From Balneolales bacterium (lineage in GTDB: Bacteria; Bacteroidota; Rhodothermia; Balneolales; Natronogracilivirgulaceae), in contig SKYW01000069.1 of NCBI GenBank assembly GCA_007127695.1, forward strand, positions 1 to 10,721: 10,721 nt of DNA, written 5' to 3'. Within the stretch, counting starts at the first letter, position 1. Every line of letters begins with the position of its first letter. The position numbers and the translations under genes are program-made. Positions 1 to 7,159 of this stretch are shown here, in pieces. Below the pieces are notes generated by a model. That model was not told where the DNA came from. It saw only the letters and a program-made list of their open reading frames with translations, and searched no databases.

Positions 1-813
1 AAGCTCTTCCACTTCAGGCTCGGGTTGAAAACGGACAATGAATGCTTCGGCCGTCTGATGCAGGGAGACGAACGGACGAATGTAGATCTGCTGGGTGTCC
101 CGGCCCTCCTCAGGCCTGGTCCTTGCAACGGTTCCAATGGGAATTCCAGGAGGAAACTGATTGCTGAAACCGGAGGTTTCCACAACGGATCCGACCGGAA
201 CATCAATCGTTTGTGGCACATAGCGCATCACAAGTTCATTGGATTGATCTGTGCTCCAGGATACGATTCCATAAGCCCTGTTGCCCTGGATCCGGGCGCT
301 CGTCCGAAATAATGGATTGAAAAAAGGCATAACCTGAGCATGTCCCGTTGTGGACAGGATGGTCTGCCCCACAAGGCCTTCCGGTGTGATCAGAGGCATT
401 CCCGGCTCTATGCCATCCCGGCTGCCCTTGTTGATGGTGAATGAGTTGTTGATGCCAGTCAGGTTTTTTGCTACAATCCTGACGGGAATGAGATCCAGGT
501 CTGTTGTGTCCCGAAGGCCAATCATGTCCCTCAGGACCACATTTTCCTCTCTTACGGACCGGAGCCGGCTGAGCTCATCCTGCAGCAGGATATTCTGCTT
601 GCCCAGCTGCTCACTTGATTGCAATGCACTGCGGTACACTCTCGCCTGAGAAAGCGGTTGCTCAATATAACTCATGGCGAGAATGGATGCCTTGCGTACG
701 GTCTGCAGTCCGCCGTCATGGCGAAAAACCATGAGAAAAAAAGCGATCAGCAGGAAAAGTACGGTCAGAACATGATCTCGTACATCATCCGTCTTACGGA
801 GTGAAAACTGCAT
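1..813 (-). CDS. mreC: Rod shape-determining protein MreC (3' end missing)
   Basis: MreC is a bitopic membrane protein of the elongasome. It links cytosolic MreB filaments to periplasmic penicillin-binding proteins and RodA during lateral wall synthesis. The frame is open without a stop from the ATG at 813 to the left edge, giving 271 visible residues, so most of the usual 270-300 are present and only the C-terminal end is cut. A short basic N-terminus (about 1-14) is followed by one membrane segment at about 15-30. A Leu/Glu/Gln-rich likely coiled coil covers about 50-88. The beta-domain follows, with family-like stretches such as NRAYGIVSW, VPVGSVVETSG and FPPGIPIGTV. The gene starts 15 nt after the mreB stop, so the two are very likely co-transcribed. 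No Shine-Dalgarno sequence precedes the start. mreD, mrdA and rodA would be expected just beyond the left edge, but this cannot be seen. Confidence 0.95.
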   Translation of the reverse strand, partial: MQFSLRKTDDVRDHVLTVLFLLIAFFLMVFRHDGGLQTVRKASILAMSYIEQPLSQARVYRSALQSSEQLGKQNILLQDELSRLRSVREENVVLRDMIGLRDTTDLDLIPVRIVAKNLTGINNSFTINKGSRDGIEPGMPLITPEGLVGQTILSTTGHAQVMPFFNPLFRTSARIQGNRAYGIVSWSTDQSNELVMRYVPQTIDVPVGSVVETSGFSNQFPPGIPIGTVARTRPEEGRDTQQIYIRPFVSLHQTAEAFIVRFQPEPEVEEL

Positions 814-828
814 TCAGATAACATTCTG

Positions 829-1896
829 TCAGGTTAGAATGGCACGGTAGTATTCCAGATCTTCAAGAACCTTGCCAGTACCCCGGACCACAGCCGTCAG
901 GGGATCTTCGGCAATATGAACCGGCAGATCTGTCGTTTCCATGATCAGCTTGTCGAGGTTCATCAGAAGCGCACCGCCACCAGTCAGGAAGATCCCGCGA
1001 TCCAGTATATCAGCTGACAGCTCGGGGGGTGTTTGCTCAAGTGACTTTGTGACAGACTCGACAATCGTGTTCACGGATTCCGAAATGGCTTCGCGGATAT
1101 CCTTTGAAGTAACGATGCGCGTGCGGGGAACACCGTTTACCAGATCGCGTCCTTTGACAGTGAGTTCGAGTTCTTCATCAAGCGGAGCCGCAGAACCCAG
1201 CATGCACTTCACCTGCTCGGCCGTGCGCTCTCCGATCAACAGGTTGTGGTTGCGGCGGAAGTAGTTGATGATATCTTCGTTAAGCTCGTCTCCGCCCAGC
1301 CGTACCGATTGCGAATAGACGATGCCTGACAGGGCGATCACAGCTATTTCCGTGGTGCCTCCACCGATGTCCACGATCATGTTTCCCACGGGCTCATGGA
1401 CATCCAGTCCGATACCGATGGCAGCAGCCATGGGCTCGTCCACCAGGTAGACCTCTTTCGCACCCGCATGTTCGGCACTGTCACGAACGGCACGTTTTTC
1501 CACCTCTGTGATGCCGCTCGGTACGCAAACCACCATTTTCCGGGTGGATGAGTACCAGCGAACCTTCACCTTTTTGATCATTCCCCGGATCATGTGTTCG
1601 GCAACTTCAAAATCTGCAATGACACCATCACGAAGCGGGCGCACTGTTCGGATTTTCCTATGCGTTTTTTCGTGCATCAGCTGTGCTTCGTGTCCGATCG
1701 CGACAGCCTGATTTTCCAAATTAAGTGCAACTATTGAGGGTTCGTTGAGCACGATACCCTGATTCCGTGCATGGATGAGGGTATTGGCGGTACCCAGGTC
1801 GATTGCGATATCGGTGTACAGCCAATCAAACAGTCCACCTTTGGCATTATTCTGGCTTGGGGATGTTTTTTTATAAGTAGCTTCAGACTGCAGCAT
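829..1896 (-). CDS. mreB: Rod shape-determining protein MreB (bacterial actin)
   Basis: MreB is an actin-family ATPase that forms membrane-associated filaments guiding the cell-wall elongation machinery. The 355-residue product has the full fold: phosphate-1 motif DIAIDLGTANTL (29-40), VPSGITEVEKRAV (125-137), the catalytic-region DEP with E154, phosphate-2 motif DIGGGTTEIAV (176-186), SVRLGGDELNEDI (197-209) and adenosine motif LTGGGALL (304-311). The C-terminus EYYRAIL matches the family. The N-terminus carries about 20 extra polar residues before GLFDWLYTD. The ATG at 1896 is nevertheless the best start, because no ATG, GTG or TTG lies in frame closer to the domain and the frame is closed by TAA codons just upstream. 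No Shine-Dalgarno sequence is visible. It is followed 15 nt later by mreC and lies 168 nt after purH. The identification is certain; only the extension is unusual. Confidence 0.98.
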   Translation of the reverse strand: MLQSEATYKKTSPSQNNAKGGLFDWLYTDIAIDLGTANTLIHARNQGIVLNEPSIVALNLENQAVAIGHEAQLMHEKTHRKIRTVRPLRDGVIADFEVAEHMIRGMIKKVKVRWYSSTRKMVVCVPSGITEVEKRAVRDSAEHAGAKEVYLVDEPMAAAIGIGLDVHEPVGNMIVDIGGGTTEIAVIALSGIVYSQSVRLGGDELNEDIINYFRRNHNLLIGERTAEQVKCMLGSAAPLDEELELTVKGRDLVNGVPRTRIVTSKDIREAISESVNTIVESVTKSLEQTPPELSADILDRGIFLTGGGALLMNLDKLIMETTDLPVHIAEDPLTAVVRGTGKVLEDLEYYRAILT

Positions 1897-2064
1897 AGAT
1901 AAATATTAGGGGAATTACATGAACTTGTGGGGTGGGATATATATAACTTTGAAATTTACAATATTAAACGGCCTATTGCGAATTTCTTTGGATGAAATTT
2001 GAAAAAAAACGATGGTTTTCAAGTCTCTGCAATGGGCTTTTCATGTCACTGCAAAGGCGGCAGA
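1897..2064 (-). other. purH-mreB intergenic region, probable mreB leader or promoter
   Basis: This 168-nt AT-rich gap separates the purH stop from the mreB start. It probably holds the promoter of mreBC. It contains TATA-like stretches at about 1938-1946 and a minus-strand TAATATTG (1959-1966) that resembles a Bacteroidota -7 element, but I found no -33 partner at 19-21 nt. An eight-base U tract (minus sense, 2002-2009) follows purH, but no strong stem sits directly before it, so I do not call a terminator. A pair of direct repeats is listed separately. Confidence 0.3.
2016..2054. repeat. 17-bp imperfect direct repeat, 22-bp period
   Basis: Two copies, TTTTCAAGTCTCTGCAA (2016-2032) and TTTTCATGTCACTGCAA (2038-2054), match at 15 of 17 bases and start exactly 22 bp apart, close to two helical turns. 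They lie 11 nt beyond the purH stop and 120-158 nt upstream of mreB. They could be a regulator site or a chance duplication. On the minus strand the same bases can also form a 7-bp stem (2047-2053 with 2028-2034, one G-U pair, 12-nt loop). Confidence 0.4.
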
Positions 2065-3693
2065 TCAGTGCCGGAAGTGTCGGGTCCCGGTGAGGATCAT
2101 GGCGATTCCCAGCTCATCGGCCCGGGCTATCACTTCATCGTCCCGAACACTCCCTCCGGGCTGAATGACAGCGGAAGCTCCGGCACGCGCTGCTGCCTCA
2201 AGACCGTCGGCAAAAGGAAAGAAGGCATCTGATGCCACTACGCAGCCTTCGAGCTCGTGTCCGAATTCTTTTGCTTTCCCGGAGGCAATCCTTGATGCAT
2301 CCACACGATTGGGCTGACCCGCACCCACACCAATGGTCTGAAGGTCCCGGGCATATACAATGGCATTTGACGTCACATGTTTTGCAACGATCCAGGCAAA
2401 TTCCAGCGAAGCCAATTGATTTTCGTCGGGATGAACCCGGGTGACCACTTCCCGCTTCTCATTCTGGAATCCCGTGTCAGCATGCTGCCATAAAATTCCT
2501 CCCACAGTGGAGCGCACCCGTGGAAGGATAGCGTCCGGCCATGACAGAATCCGTATCAGTCTCCTGTTTGATTTACGTTTCAGCAGTTCAAGAGCTTCAT
2601 CCGTGTAGGATGGGGCCAGAATGATTTCCGTAAATATCTCATCGACCAAAGCGGCCGTCGTGGCGTCAAGCCGACTGTTAAAGAGCACGATGCCACCGAA
2701 AGGGGATGTGGTGTCTGTAGAGAAAGCTTTTTTCCAGGCGCTCTCCGTGGAGTCTGCAAGAGCTGCACCACAAGGAAGTGTGTGCTTGAAAATGGCACAT
2801 AATGCCTTGTCTGTTTTCGGGAAGTCAGAGCCAAGGCGCAGGGCAGCGTCAATATCCAGATAGTTGTTGTAGCTCAACTCCTTGCCGTGAAAACAGTCAA
2901 TGTACTGTTCCGGGTTTCCGTAAACTGCGGCCGCCTGATGCGGATTTTCTCCGTAGCGCAGCTGGCGGTGCAAAGGAATATGCATGTCCAGTACTGGTTG
3001 GATCGGGGGGGAGGCGACATCGCTATTCCGTCCCGCATCTTCTGTTTGTTCTGTGGCGGACCCGGAGTTTTGCACGAGCAGATCCAAAGTACTGGCTATG
3101 GCCTGATCATAAGATGCCGTCATCTTGAACGCCCGAAGTGCAAACTCCGCACGGGTTTTTCCACTTATCCTGCCCTTGTCATCCTTTATTTCATCAAGAA
3201 GTTTACGGTACTGGTCGGGGTGGGTGGCTACGCAGACATTCTCAAAGTTCTTTGCGGAAGCCCGGACCATGGCCGGTCCGCCGATATCAATGTTCTCAAC
3301 GGCATGTTCCGTGTCCCCGGGTCGCTCCCGGACGGCTTCCCGGAAGGGGTACAGATTTACAACCACAAGCTGGATCTGTTGTATATCCAGCTCTTTCAGT
3401 GTCAGGGCATGTTCTTCTATTTCCGGTCGTGCCAGCAATGCACCATGGATTTTAGGATGCAATGTTTTGACACGTCCATCCAGACATTCCGGAAAACCGG
3501 TTATTTCTGAGACGTCCGTAACAGGAACACCGGAATCGCGGATCAGGCGGGCAGTCCCGCCCGTGGATATTATCTGAATTCCTGACTGATGAAGTTCCCG
3601 GGCCAGCTCCGGTATTCCGGTTTTATCGGAAACGGAGATCAAGGCCCGGGTTACGGAAATGGCAGGAAGTTGGATCGGGGAATCAGAAGTCAT
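2065..3693 (-). CDS. purH: Bifunctional AICAR formyltransferase / IMP cyclohydrolase PurH
   Basis: PurH carries out the last two steps of IMP synthesis in the cytosol: formylation of AICAR with 10-formyl-THF, then ring closure to IMP. The 542-residue protein has the N-terminal MGS-like cyclohydrolase domain (about 12-205), with STGGTARLI (43-51), a [15 protein letters not shown] segment (66-80) and [12 protein letters not shown] (134-145). A variable linker with several acidic residues (about 209-232) precedes the AICAR transformylase domain, which begins near [11 protein letters not shown]. That domain has the catalytic Lys-His pair at K303-H304 (FKHTLPCGA), [17 protein letters not shown] and the family C-terminus TGTRHFRH. 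The residue after K-H-T is Leu, where many bacterial enzymes have Asn. The ATG at 3693 fits the start of the first beta strand; no Shine-Dalgarno sequence precedes it. It lies 169 nt after purN and 168 nt before mreB. Confidence 0.98.
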   Translation of the reverse strand: MTSDSPIQLPAISVTRALISVSDKTGIPELARELHQSGIQIISTGGTARLIRDSGVPVTDVSEITGFPECLDGRVKTLHPKIHGALLARPEIEEHALTLKELDIQQIQLVVVNLYPFREAVRERPGDTEHAVENIDIGGPAMVRASAKNFENVCVATHPDQYRKLLDEIKDDKGRISGKTRAEFALRAFKMTASYDQAIASTLDLLVQNSGSATEQTEDAGRNSDVASPPIQPVLDMHIPLHRQLRYGENPHQAAAVYGNPEQYIDCFHGKELSYNNYLDIDAALRLGSDFPKTDKALCAIFKHTLPCGAALADSTESAWKKAFSTDTTSPFGGIVLFNSRLDATTAALVDEIFTEIILAPSYTDEALELLKRKSNRRLIRILSWPDAILPRVRSTVGGILWQHADTGFQNEKREVVTRVHPDENQLASLEFAWIVAKHVTSNAIVYARDLQTIGVGAGQPNRVDASRIASGKAKEFGHELEGCVVASDAFFPFADGLEAAARAGASAVIQPGGSVRDDEVIARADELGIAMILTGTRHFRH

Positions 3694-3862
3694 ATTGTTT
3701 GGTGTCGGGATGTTGATTGGTTGGTAACGAGCCGATCATACCTGTTTTGATCGGTTATTGCCGGGAAGTCTGATAGCAGATTATTCGGTGGCTCCTTCAA
3801 TGAACCGGAGAAATACCCGGAAAAGGAACTGTATGGATGGAAAAGAGCCACGGGGATAACCG
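3694..3862 (-). other. purN-purH intergenic region
   Basis: This 169-nt gap has no credible reading frame. It contains the dyad listed separately about 40-60 nt before purH. I found no clear promoter, no rho-independent terminator after purN, and no purine riboswitch-like structure that I could recognise. It may be an untranslated spacer within one transcript or hold a purH promoter. Confidence 0.3.
3732..3754. repeat. 7-bp inverted repeat upstream of purH
   Basis: CCGATCA (3732-3738) and TGATCGG (3748-3754) are perfect complements separated by 9 nt, about 39-61 nt before the purH start. No U tract follows in the minus sense, so it is not a canonical terminator. It could be an operator or a leader hairpin. 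Short dyads of this size also occur by chance. Confidence 0.3.
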
Positions 3863-4453
3863 TCAGTTGTGAGAAAGCAGAAACCGGACAACTTTGGGAT
3901 ACAAGAGATGCTCCTGCTTCAGTACCCGGGCAGCCAGTGATTCCGCAGTGTCATCTACCCGGACAGGAACCTTGACTTGTGCAATGACAGGTCCCTCATC
4001 GTATGTCCTGGTCACATAATGGACCGTGCATCCGGATTCCTTTTCGCGGTTTTCAATAACGGCCCGGTGAACACGCATGCCGTACCATCCTTTCCCGCCG
4101 TATTTTGGCAACAGGGCGGGATGTATGTTTACTATTCTGCGCTTGTACAAATCCACTATTTCATCCGGTATTTTTTTTAAGTAACCGGCGAGAACGATGA
4201 GGTTGGGAGATTCCCATTCGAGAATTTTGCGCAGTTCATCTTCATATGCAGCCGGTTTGTCAAAATCCTTGGGAGATAAGACGAGACCGCGGATGTCATT
4301 CTCACGGGCATATTTCAGCGCTCCGGCATCCGGGTTATCACTTATCAATGCAGTGATCCGTGCAGGAACCTCTTTTTTCAAAGTGGCCTTATGCAGCGCT
4401 TTGAAATTCGATCCTGTGCCAGAGGCAAAAACGACGATGTTCTTTGGCTTCAA
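3863..4453 (-). CDS. purN: Phosphoribosylglycinamide formyltransferase PurN (TTG start)
   Basis: PurN transfers a formyl group from 10-formyl-THF to GAR, the third step of purine synthesis. The 196 residues match the family length. The phosphate-binding loop SGTGSNF (11-17) follows the first strand KNIVVFA. The catalytic residues are N109 and H111 in NIHPALLPKYGG and D152 in YDEGPVIAQ, and SGCTVHYV (140-147) is also present. The start must be the TTG at 4453: an in-frame TGA lies two codons upstream, and a later start would remove the first strand and the phosphate loop. The last base pairs of the upstream peptidase gene overlap this start as TTGA, so translation is probably coupled by termination-reinitiation. 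No Shine-Dalgarno sequence is visible. The coding strand contains a run of eight A at 4171-4178 (Leu-Lys-Lys-Ile), in frame. Confidence 0.97.
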   Translation of the reverse strand: MKPKNIVVFASGTGSNFKALHKATLKKEVPARITALISDNPDAGALKYARENDIRGLVLSPKDFDKPAAYEDELRKILEWESPNLIVLAGYLKKIPDEIVDLYKRRIVNIHPALLPKYGGKGWYGMRVHRAVIENREKESGCTVHYVTRTYDEGPVIAQVKVPVRVDDTAESLAARVLKQEHLLYPKVVRFLLSHN

Positions 4454-5373
4454 AGATCAAAAATTGATTGGGTGCTGGTGATTTTTACCGTATTACCAAA
4501 GGAAAGGGTCAATTCCACCCCCAGTGGGAAAGGCACTTTATGATCGATGTGTCCATAGGGTACATCCCGCACTACCGGCAGATCGGTATCCTTCAGCAAC
4601 CGATCCAATACCTTTTCCATTGATGGAACGTCATCAAAGGTCTCCTCTTCAGGAGGTGAAAATGACCCGAAAATGACAGCATTGGCTGCCTGGAACCAAC
4701 CGGCCAGCTTGGCTTGCCAGAGATAGCCTTCGGTTTTGTGCCGGGGTTCGCCCACATCCTCAAGAATCGGAATGGTGTTGTCAAGATCAGGAAAATAAGG
4801 AGAGCCGCTCAGTTTGGCTGCAACAGAGAGTGTACCCGGCAAGGCAATCCCTCTGATTTCACCTGTGGACCGGTTGGCAGGGATCGGGAGATCGTAATCT
4901 ATTTTTCCGGTTTGCATGAAATCCCAGAAGGTCTTCTCAAAGTCGGGATGGACCGGATCCATGTAGAAATCAGTAGCGGGCATGCCGGTTGACAGGGAAG
5001 GTATGCCGGTTCGGGCATAGATTCCCCACTCCAGTGCAGTGATGTCGCTGTAGCCGATCATCAGTTTTCTGGCAGACGTGATCGCCTCGAAATCAAGCAG
5101 TGGGAGCATGGCGCTGCTGCCAAACCCGCCGCGGGCAAAAAAGATCATGTCCACATCCGGATCCGTAACCAGTTGCATCAGTTCGGAAGCACGGTCTTCG
5201 GCACTGCCGGCCAGGTAGTTGTCCCGTGCGTGGCAGCTTGGTTTGACGATTACCCGGTATCCCCGTTTTTCAAAATACGCGACACCATCCTCAAGTCGTT
5301 TGGGCTCAATAGGTGAAGACGGGGCCATGATGCCGATGGTTCCGCCTTCTGGTAATGGTCTGAGTTTTATCAT
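4450..5373 (-). CDS. LD-carboxypeptidase-like peptidase, S66 (LdcA/MccF) family
   Basis: S66 serine peptidases cleave an amide bond after an L-centre. LdcA removes the terminal D-Ala from cytosolic murein tetrapeptide during recycling, while MccF relatives cleave microcin C-like compounds. The 307-residue protein lacks a signal peptide, consistent with a cytosolic enzyme. It begins with TIGIMAPSSPIEP (12-24) and has FFARGGFGSSAMLPLLD (78-94). The likely nucleophile is S109 in GYSDITAL, the Glu is E205 in ILEDVGEP, and the His lies in GHIDHK (274-279), most likely H275. The loop after RGIALPG reads TLSVAAKLSGSPYFPD, a usual position for the family's G-N/T-L segment. It starts 12 nt after the membrane-protein gene and overlaps purN by 4 nt. 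Murein recycling is the most likely role given the nearby mreBC genes; an MccF-type detoxifying role is not excluded. Confidence 0.9.
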   Translation of the reverse strand: MIKLRPLPEGGTIGIMAPSSPIEPKRLEDGVAYFEKRGYRVIVKPSCHARDNYLAGSAEDRASELMQLVTDPDVDMIFFARGGFGSSAMLPLLDFEAITSARKLMIGYSDITALEWGIYARTGIPSLSTGMPATDFYMDPVHPDFEKTFWDFMQTGKIDYDLPIPANRSTGEIRGIALPGTLSVAAKLSGSPYFPDLDNTIPILEDVGEPRHKTEGYLWQAKLAGWFQAANAVIFGSFSPPEEETFDDVPSMEKVLDRLLKDTDLPVVRDVPYGHIDHKVPFPLGVELTLSFGNTVKITSTQSIFDL

Positions 5374-5385
5374 GGGAATATCTTA

Positions 5386-6456
5386 TTACTTCTGTTCGAC
5401 GGGACTGAATATTTTGTAGTTCTCAAAGCTCCATCTGATCTGTTTGATGGTGATCACGATAGTGGCTGTTATGGGTACGGCAACAAGCATGCCGAATATG
5501 CCGGCCAGTTCAGCTCCGGTCATGACAACAAACAGGATTACCAGAGGATGCAGGTTGGCCGATCTGGAGAAGAGTGTCGGTTGTACGATACTGACATCGA
5601 TGATCTGAGTGATGAGTATGGCAGTGAACACATAGATAACCATCGAGAAGTCACCGGTTTCAAGAACTGAGACAATGATGGACAGAATATATCCGATGAC
5701 AGGTCCAAAATAAGGAATGATATTGGCAACACCGACAGCAATGCCAACGGACAAGGCATTGTTCAATCCCGCAAAACTGAGCAAAATGGTTGCCGTAGTG
5801 GCAATGATAATACTTTGCAGTCCGACACTTTTAAAGTAGGTGACCAGTCTCTTCTCAACTTTCTCGATACCTGTCAGTACGCTTTCGAAATACCTGTTGG
5901 GTACAAGCTCGAGGATATTCCGACGAAGATGGGCTCCGTCCTTGAGGATGAAGAACGTGGCAAAAGGTACGACGATAAAAGCCCAGAAAATATTGGCGAA
6001 AATTCCAAGGATGTTGTTGATCGTGCGGGAGATGTCATCCGTCTGGAACAGGACTTCAACGGCACCGGGAATATTGTCGCGAAGAAAACCCTCAGGCAGA
6101 AAAGGGACTCTTTTCAGGATCTGTTCCTCTATTTCCGCACTGACTGCCAGTACGGCATCAATATTAAGCTGTTGTCCCAGCATGATTACCTGGCCGGCAA
6201 TGGCAGGAAGGATGGTACTTGAAAACCAGACAAGCAACAAAACCAGGGTGGTGAGAACGAGACTGATAGCCAGGGTCCGGTTCAATCCGACAGCCTGCAT
6301 GCGGTTGACAAAGGGATTGAGTATATAGGAAAAGACCAGTGCAATCAGTGCGTAGAGAACCAGTACAAAAAAGCGATAGAGAACGAACAGGATCAGCAGT
6401 ACGATAGCCAATCCTATAAGAAATCGAATAAAACGTTCGAAATTAAAGCTCTTCAT
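5386..6456 (-). CDS. AI-2E/PerM family membrane transporter
   Basis: This 356-residue integral membrane protein belongs to the AI-2E (TqsA/PerM) family, whose characterised members export autoinducer-2 or exchange ions; the substrate here cannot be inferred. About eight hydrophobic segments are visible, near 11-27, 29-47, 61-88, 150-172, 212-230, 233-262, 272-290 and 303-335. A soluble stretch at about 90-148 separates the third and fourth. Family hallmarks are IIPYFGPVIGYI (246-257), a QPTLF stretch (292-296), HPLVILFVVMTG (303-314) and GIFGMLVAVP (319-328). The ATG at 6456 lies inside the end of recX (14-nt overlap), and the GGAGA before it is too close to act as a normal ribosome binding site, so coupling to recX translation is likely. 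The next gene starts 12 nt downstream. The family call is firm; the function is unknown. Confidence 0.92.
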   Translation of the reverse strand: MKSFNFERFIRFLIGLAIVLLILFVLYRFFVLVLYALIALVFSYILNPFVNRMQAVGLNRTLAISLVLTTLVLLLVWFSSTILPAIAGQVIMLGQQLNIDAVLAVSAEIEEQILKRVPFLPEGFLRDNIPGAVEVLFQTDDISRTINNILGIFANIFWAFIVVPFATFFILKDGAHLRRNILELVPNRYFESVLTGIEKVEKRLVTYFKSVGLQSIIIATTATILLSFAGLNNALSVGIAVGVANIIPYFGPVIGYILSIIVSVLETGDFSMVIYVFTAILITQIIDVSIVQPTLFSRSANLHPLVILFVVMTGAELAGIFGMLVAVPITATIVITIKQIRWSFENYKIFSPVEQK

Positions 6457-7117
6457 TCTCCAGCTTTTTTAACAGTTCATCGCATTTCTCCATTACTTTG
6501 TGTCCCGGAAATCCCCTTCGAATCAGAAAGTCTGCAAGTTTCTTTCTGCGCTTCAAGCCCGGTTCCGTTCTCATCAATCGCTTTGCTGCACTCAGGGCGG
6601 CCTGTTCCAAAGCATCAATGAGATGGTCATCCGTGAAGGAGTTCTCAAGAGCAGAATCAATATACTGTTTTTTTACTCCTTTTTGGGCCAAGGCCTGTCG
6701 AATTTTTGCCGGCCCCCATCCATAACGGTCTTTTTTTTCCCTTGTGAAGGTTTCGGCAAAAATGGCATCGTTCAGATACCCCTTTTCCATGAAAGGCTTC
6801 AGGGCGTTCCGGGCCTCTTCGGAAGAGTACCCTTTGACAAGACTTTTCTTGATGATCTCACCGGAACTGTGATTCCGGACTGCCAGCCATCGGTAGATCT
6901 GATCGTTCAGTTGATGTTGCTTGTCAAGCCGGCACAGTTCCCTGTAACGTTCTTCTGAGATCAGATCACCTTTGGAAATACCGGCCTTTTCAATGACGGT
7001 ACGGTGAAACCCATCCAGGAACGATCCCTCGACAAAAAGAGAAACCCTCCCTTTCTTGCGTTTCTGTGTAACAATATCCGTACAGCGTCCCGGTAGGGAA
7101 GATGCTGATTCATCCAT
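6443..7117 (-). CDS. recX: Regulatory protein RecX
   Basis: RecX binds RecA filaments and modulates, usually inhibits, strand exchange and ATPase activity. The 224-residue product has an N-terminal strand-rich extension (about 14-55, ending FHRTVIEKAGISKGDLIS), as in many longer RecX proteins. Three-helix repeats typical of the family follow: AVRNHSSGEIIKKSLVKGY (79-97), EKGYLNDAIFAETFTREKK (111-129), RYGWGPAKIRQALAQKGV (131-148) and a C-terminal repeat ending FLIRRGFPGHKV (197-208). It lies 42 nt after recA, the classical recA-recX arrangement, and overlaps the next gene by 14 nt. The ATG at 7117 has no Shine-Dalgarno sequence. The coding strand holds homopolymers A8 (6731-6738), A7 (6668-6674) and A6 (6465-6470), which raise the chance of slippage. 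Confidence 0.93.
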   Translation of the reverse strand: MDESASSLPGRCTDIVTQKRKKGRVSLFVEGSFLDGFHRTVIEKAGISKGDLISEERYRELCRLDKQHQLNDQIYRWLAVRNHSSGEIIKKSLVKGYSSEEARNALKPFMEKGYLNDAIFAETFTREKKDRYGWGPAKIRQALAQKGVKKQYIDSALENSFTDDHLIDALEQAALSAAKRLMRTEPGLKRRKKLADFLIRRGFPGHKVMEKCDELLKKLENEEL

Positions 7118-7159
7118 TGATAAAACCGGTTATGGATGTTATTGTAAAGAATTAATCCC

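Noticed and set aside
138..142. Degenerate ABC signature in the ATPase as a sign of a dead enzyme (residue numbers)
   Set aside because: Walker A, Walker B with the catalytic Glu, the D-loop and the switch His are intact, and YSSGM-like signatures are usual in ABC-2-type exporters.
1976..1982. TTGCGAA near mreB, as in one arm of the recA dyad
   Set aside because: It is a single 7-mer without an inverted partner at the right spacing, which is expected by chance.
2002..2054. Rho-independent terminator after purH
   Set aside because: There is an eight-base U tract, but the nearest plausible stem (2028-2053) ends nearly 20 nt before it and contains a 12-nt loop.
2887..3510. Long plus-strand open frames opposite purH
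   Set aside because: They are antisense shadows of a full-length, well-conserved purH; their products have no recognisable domains.
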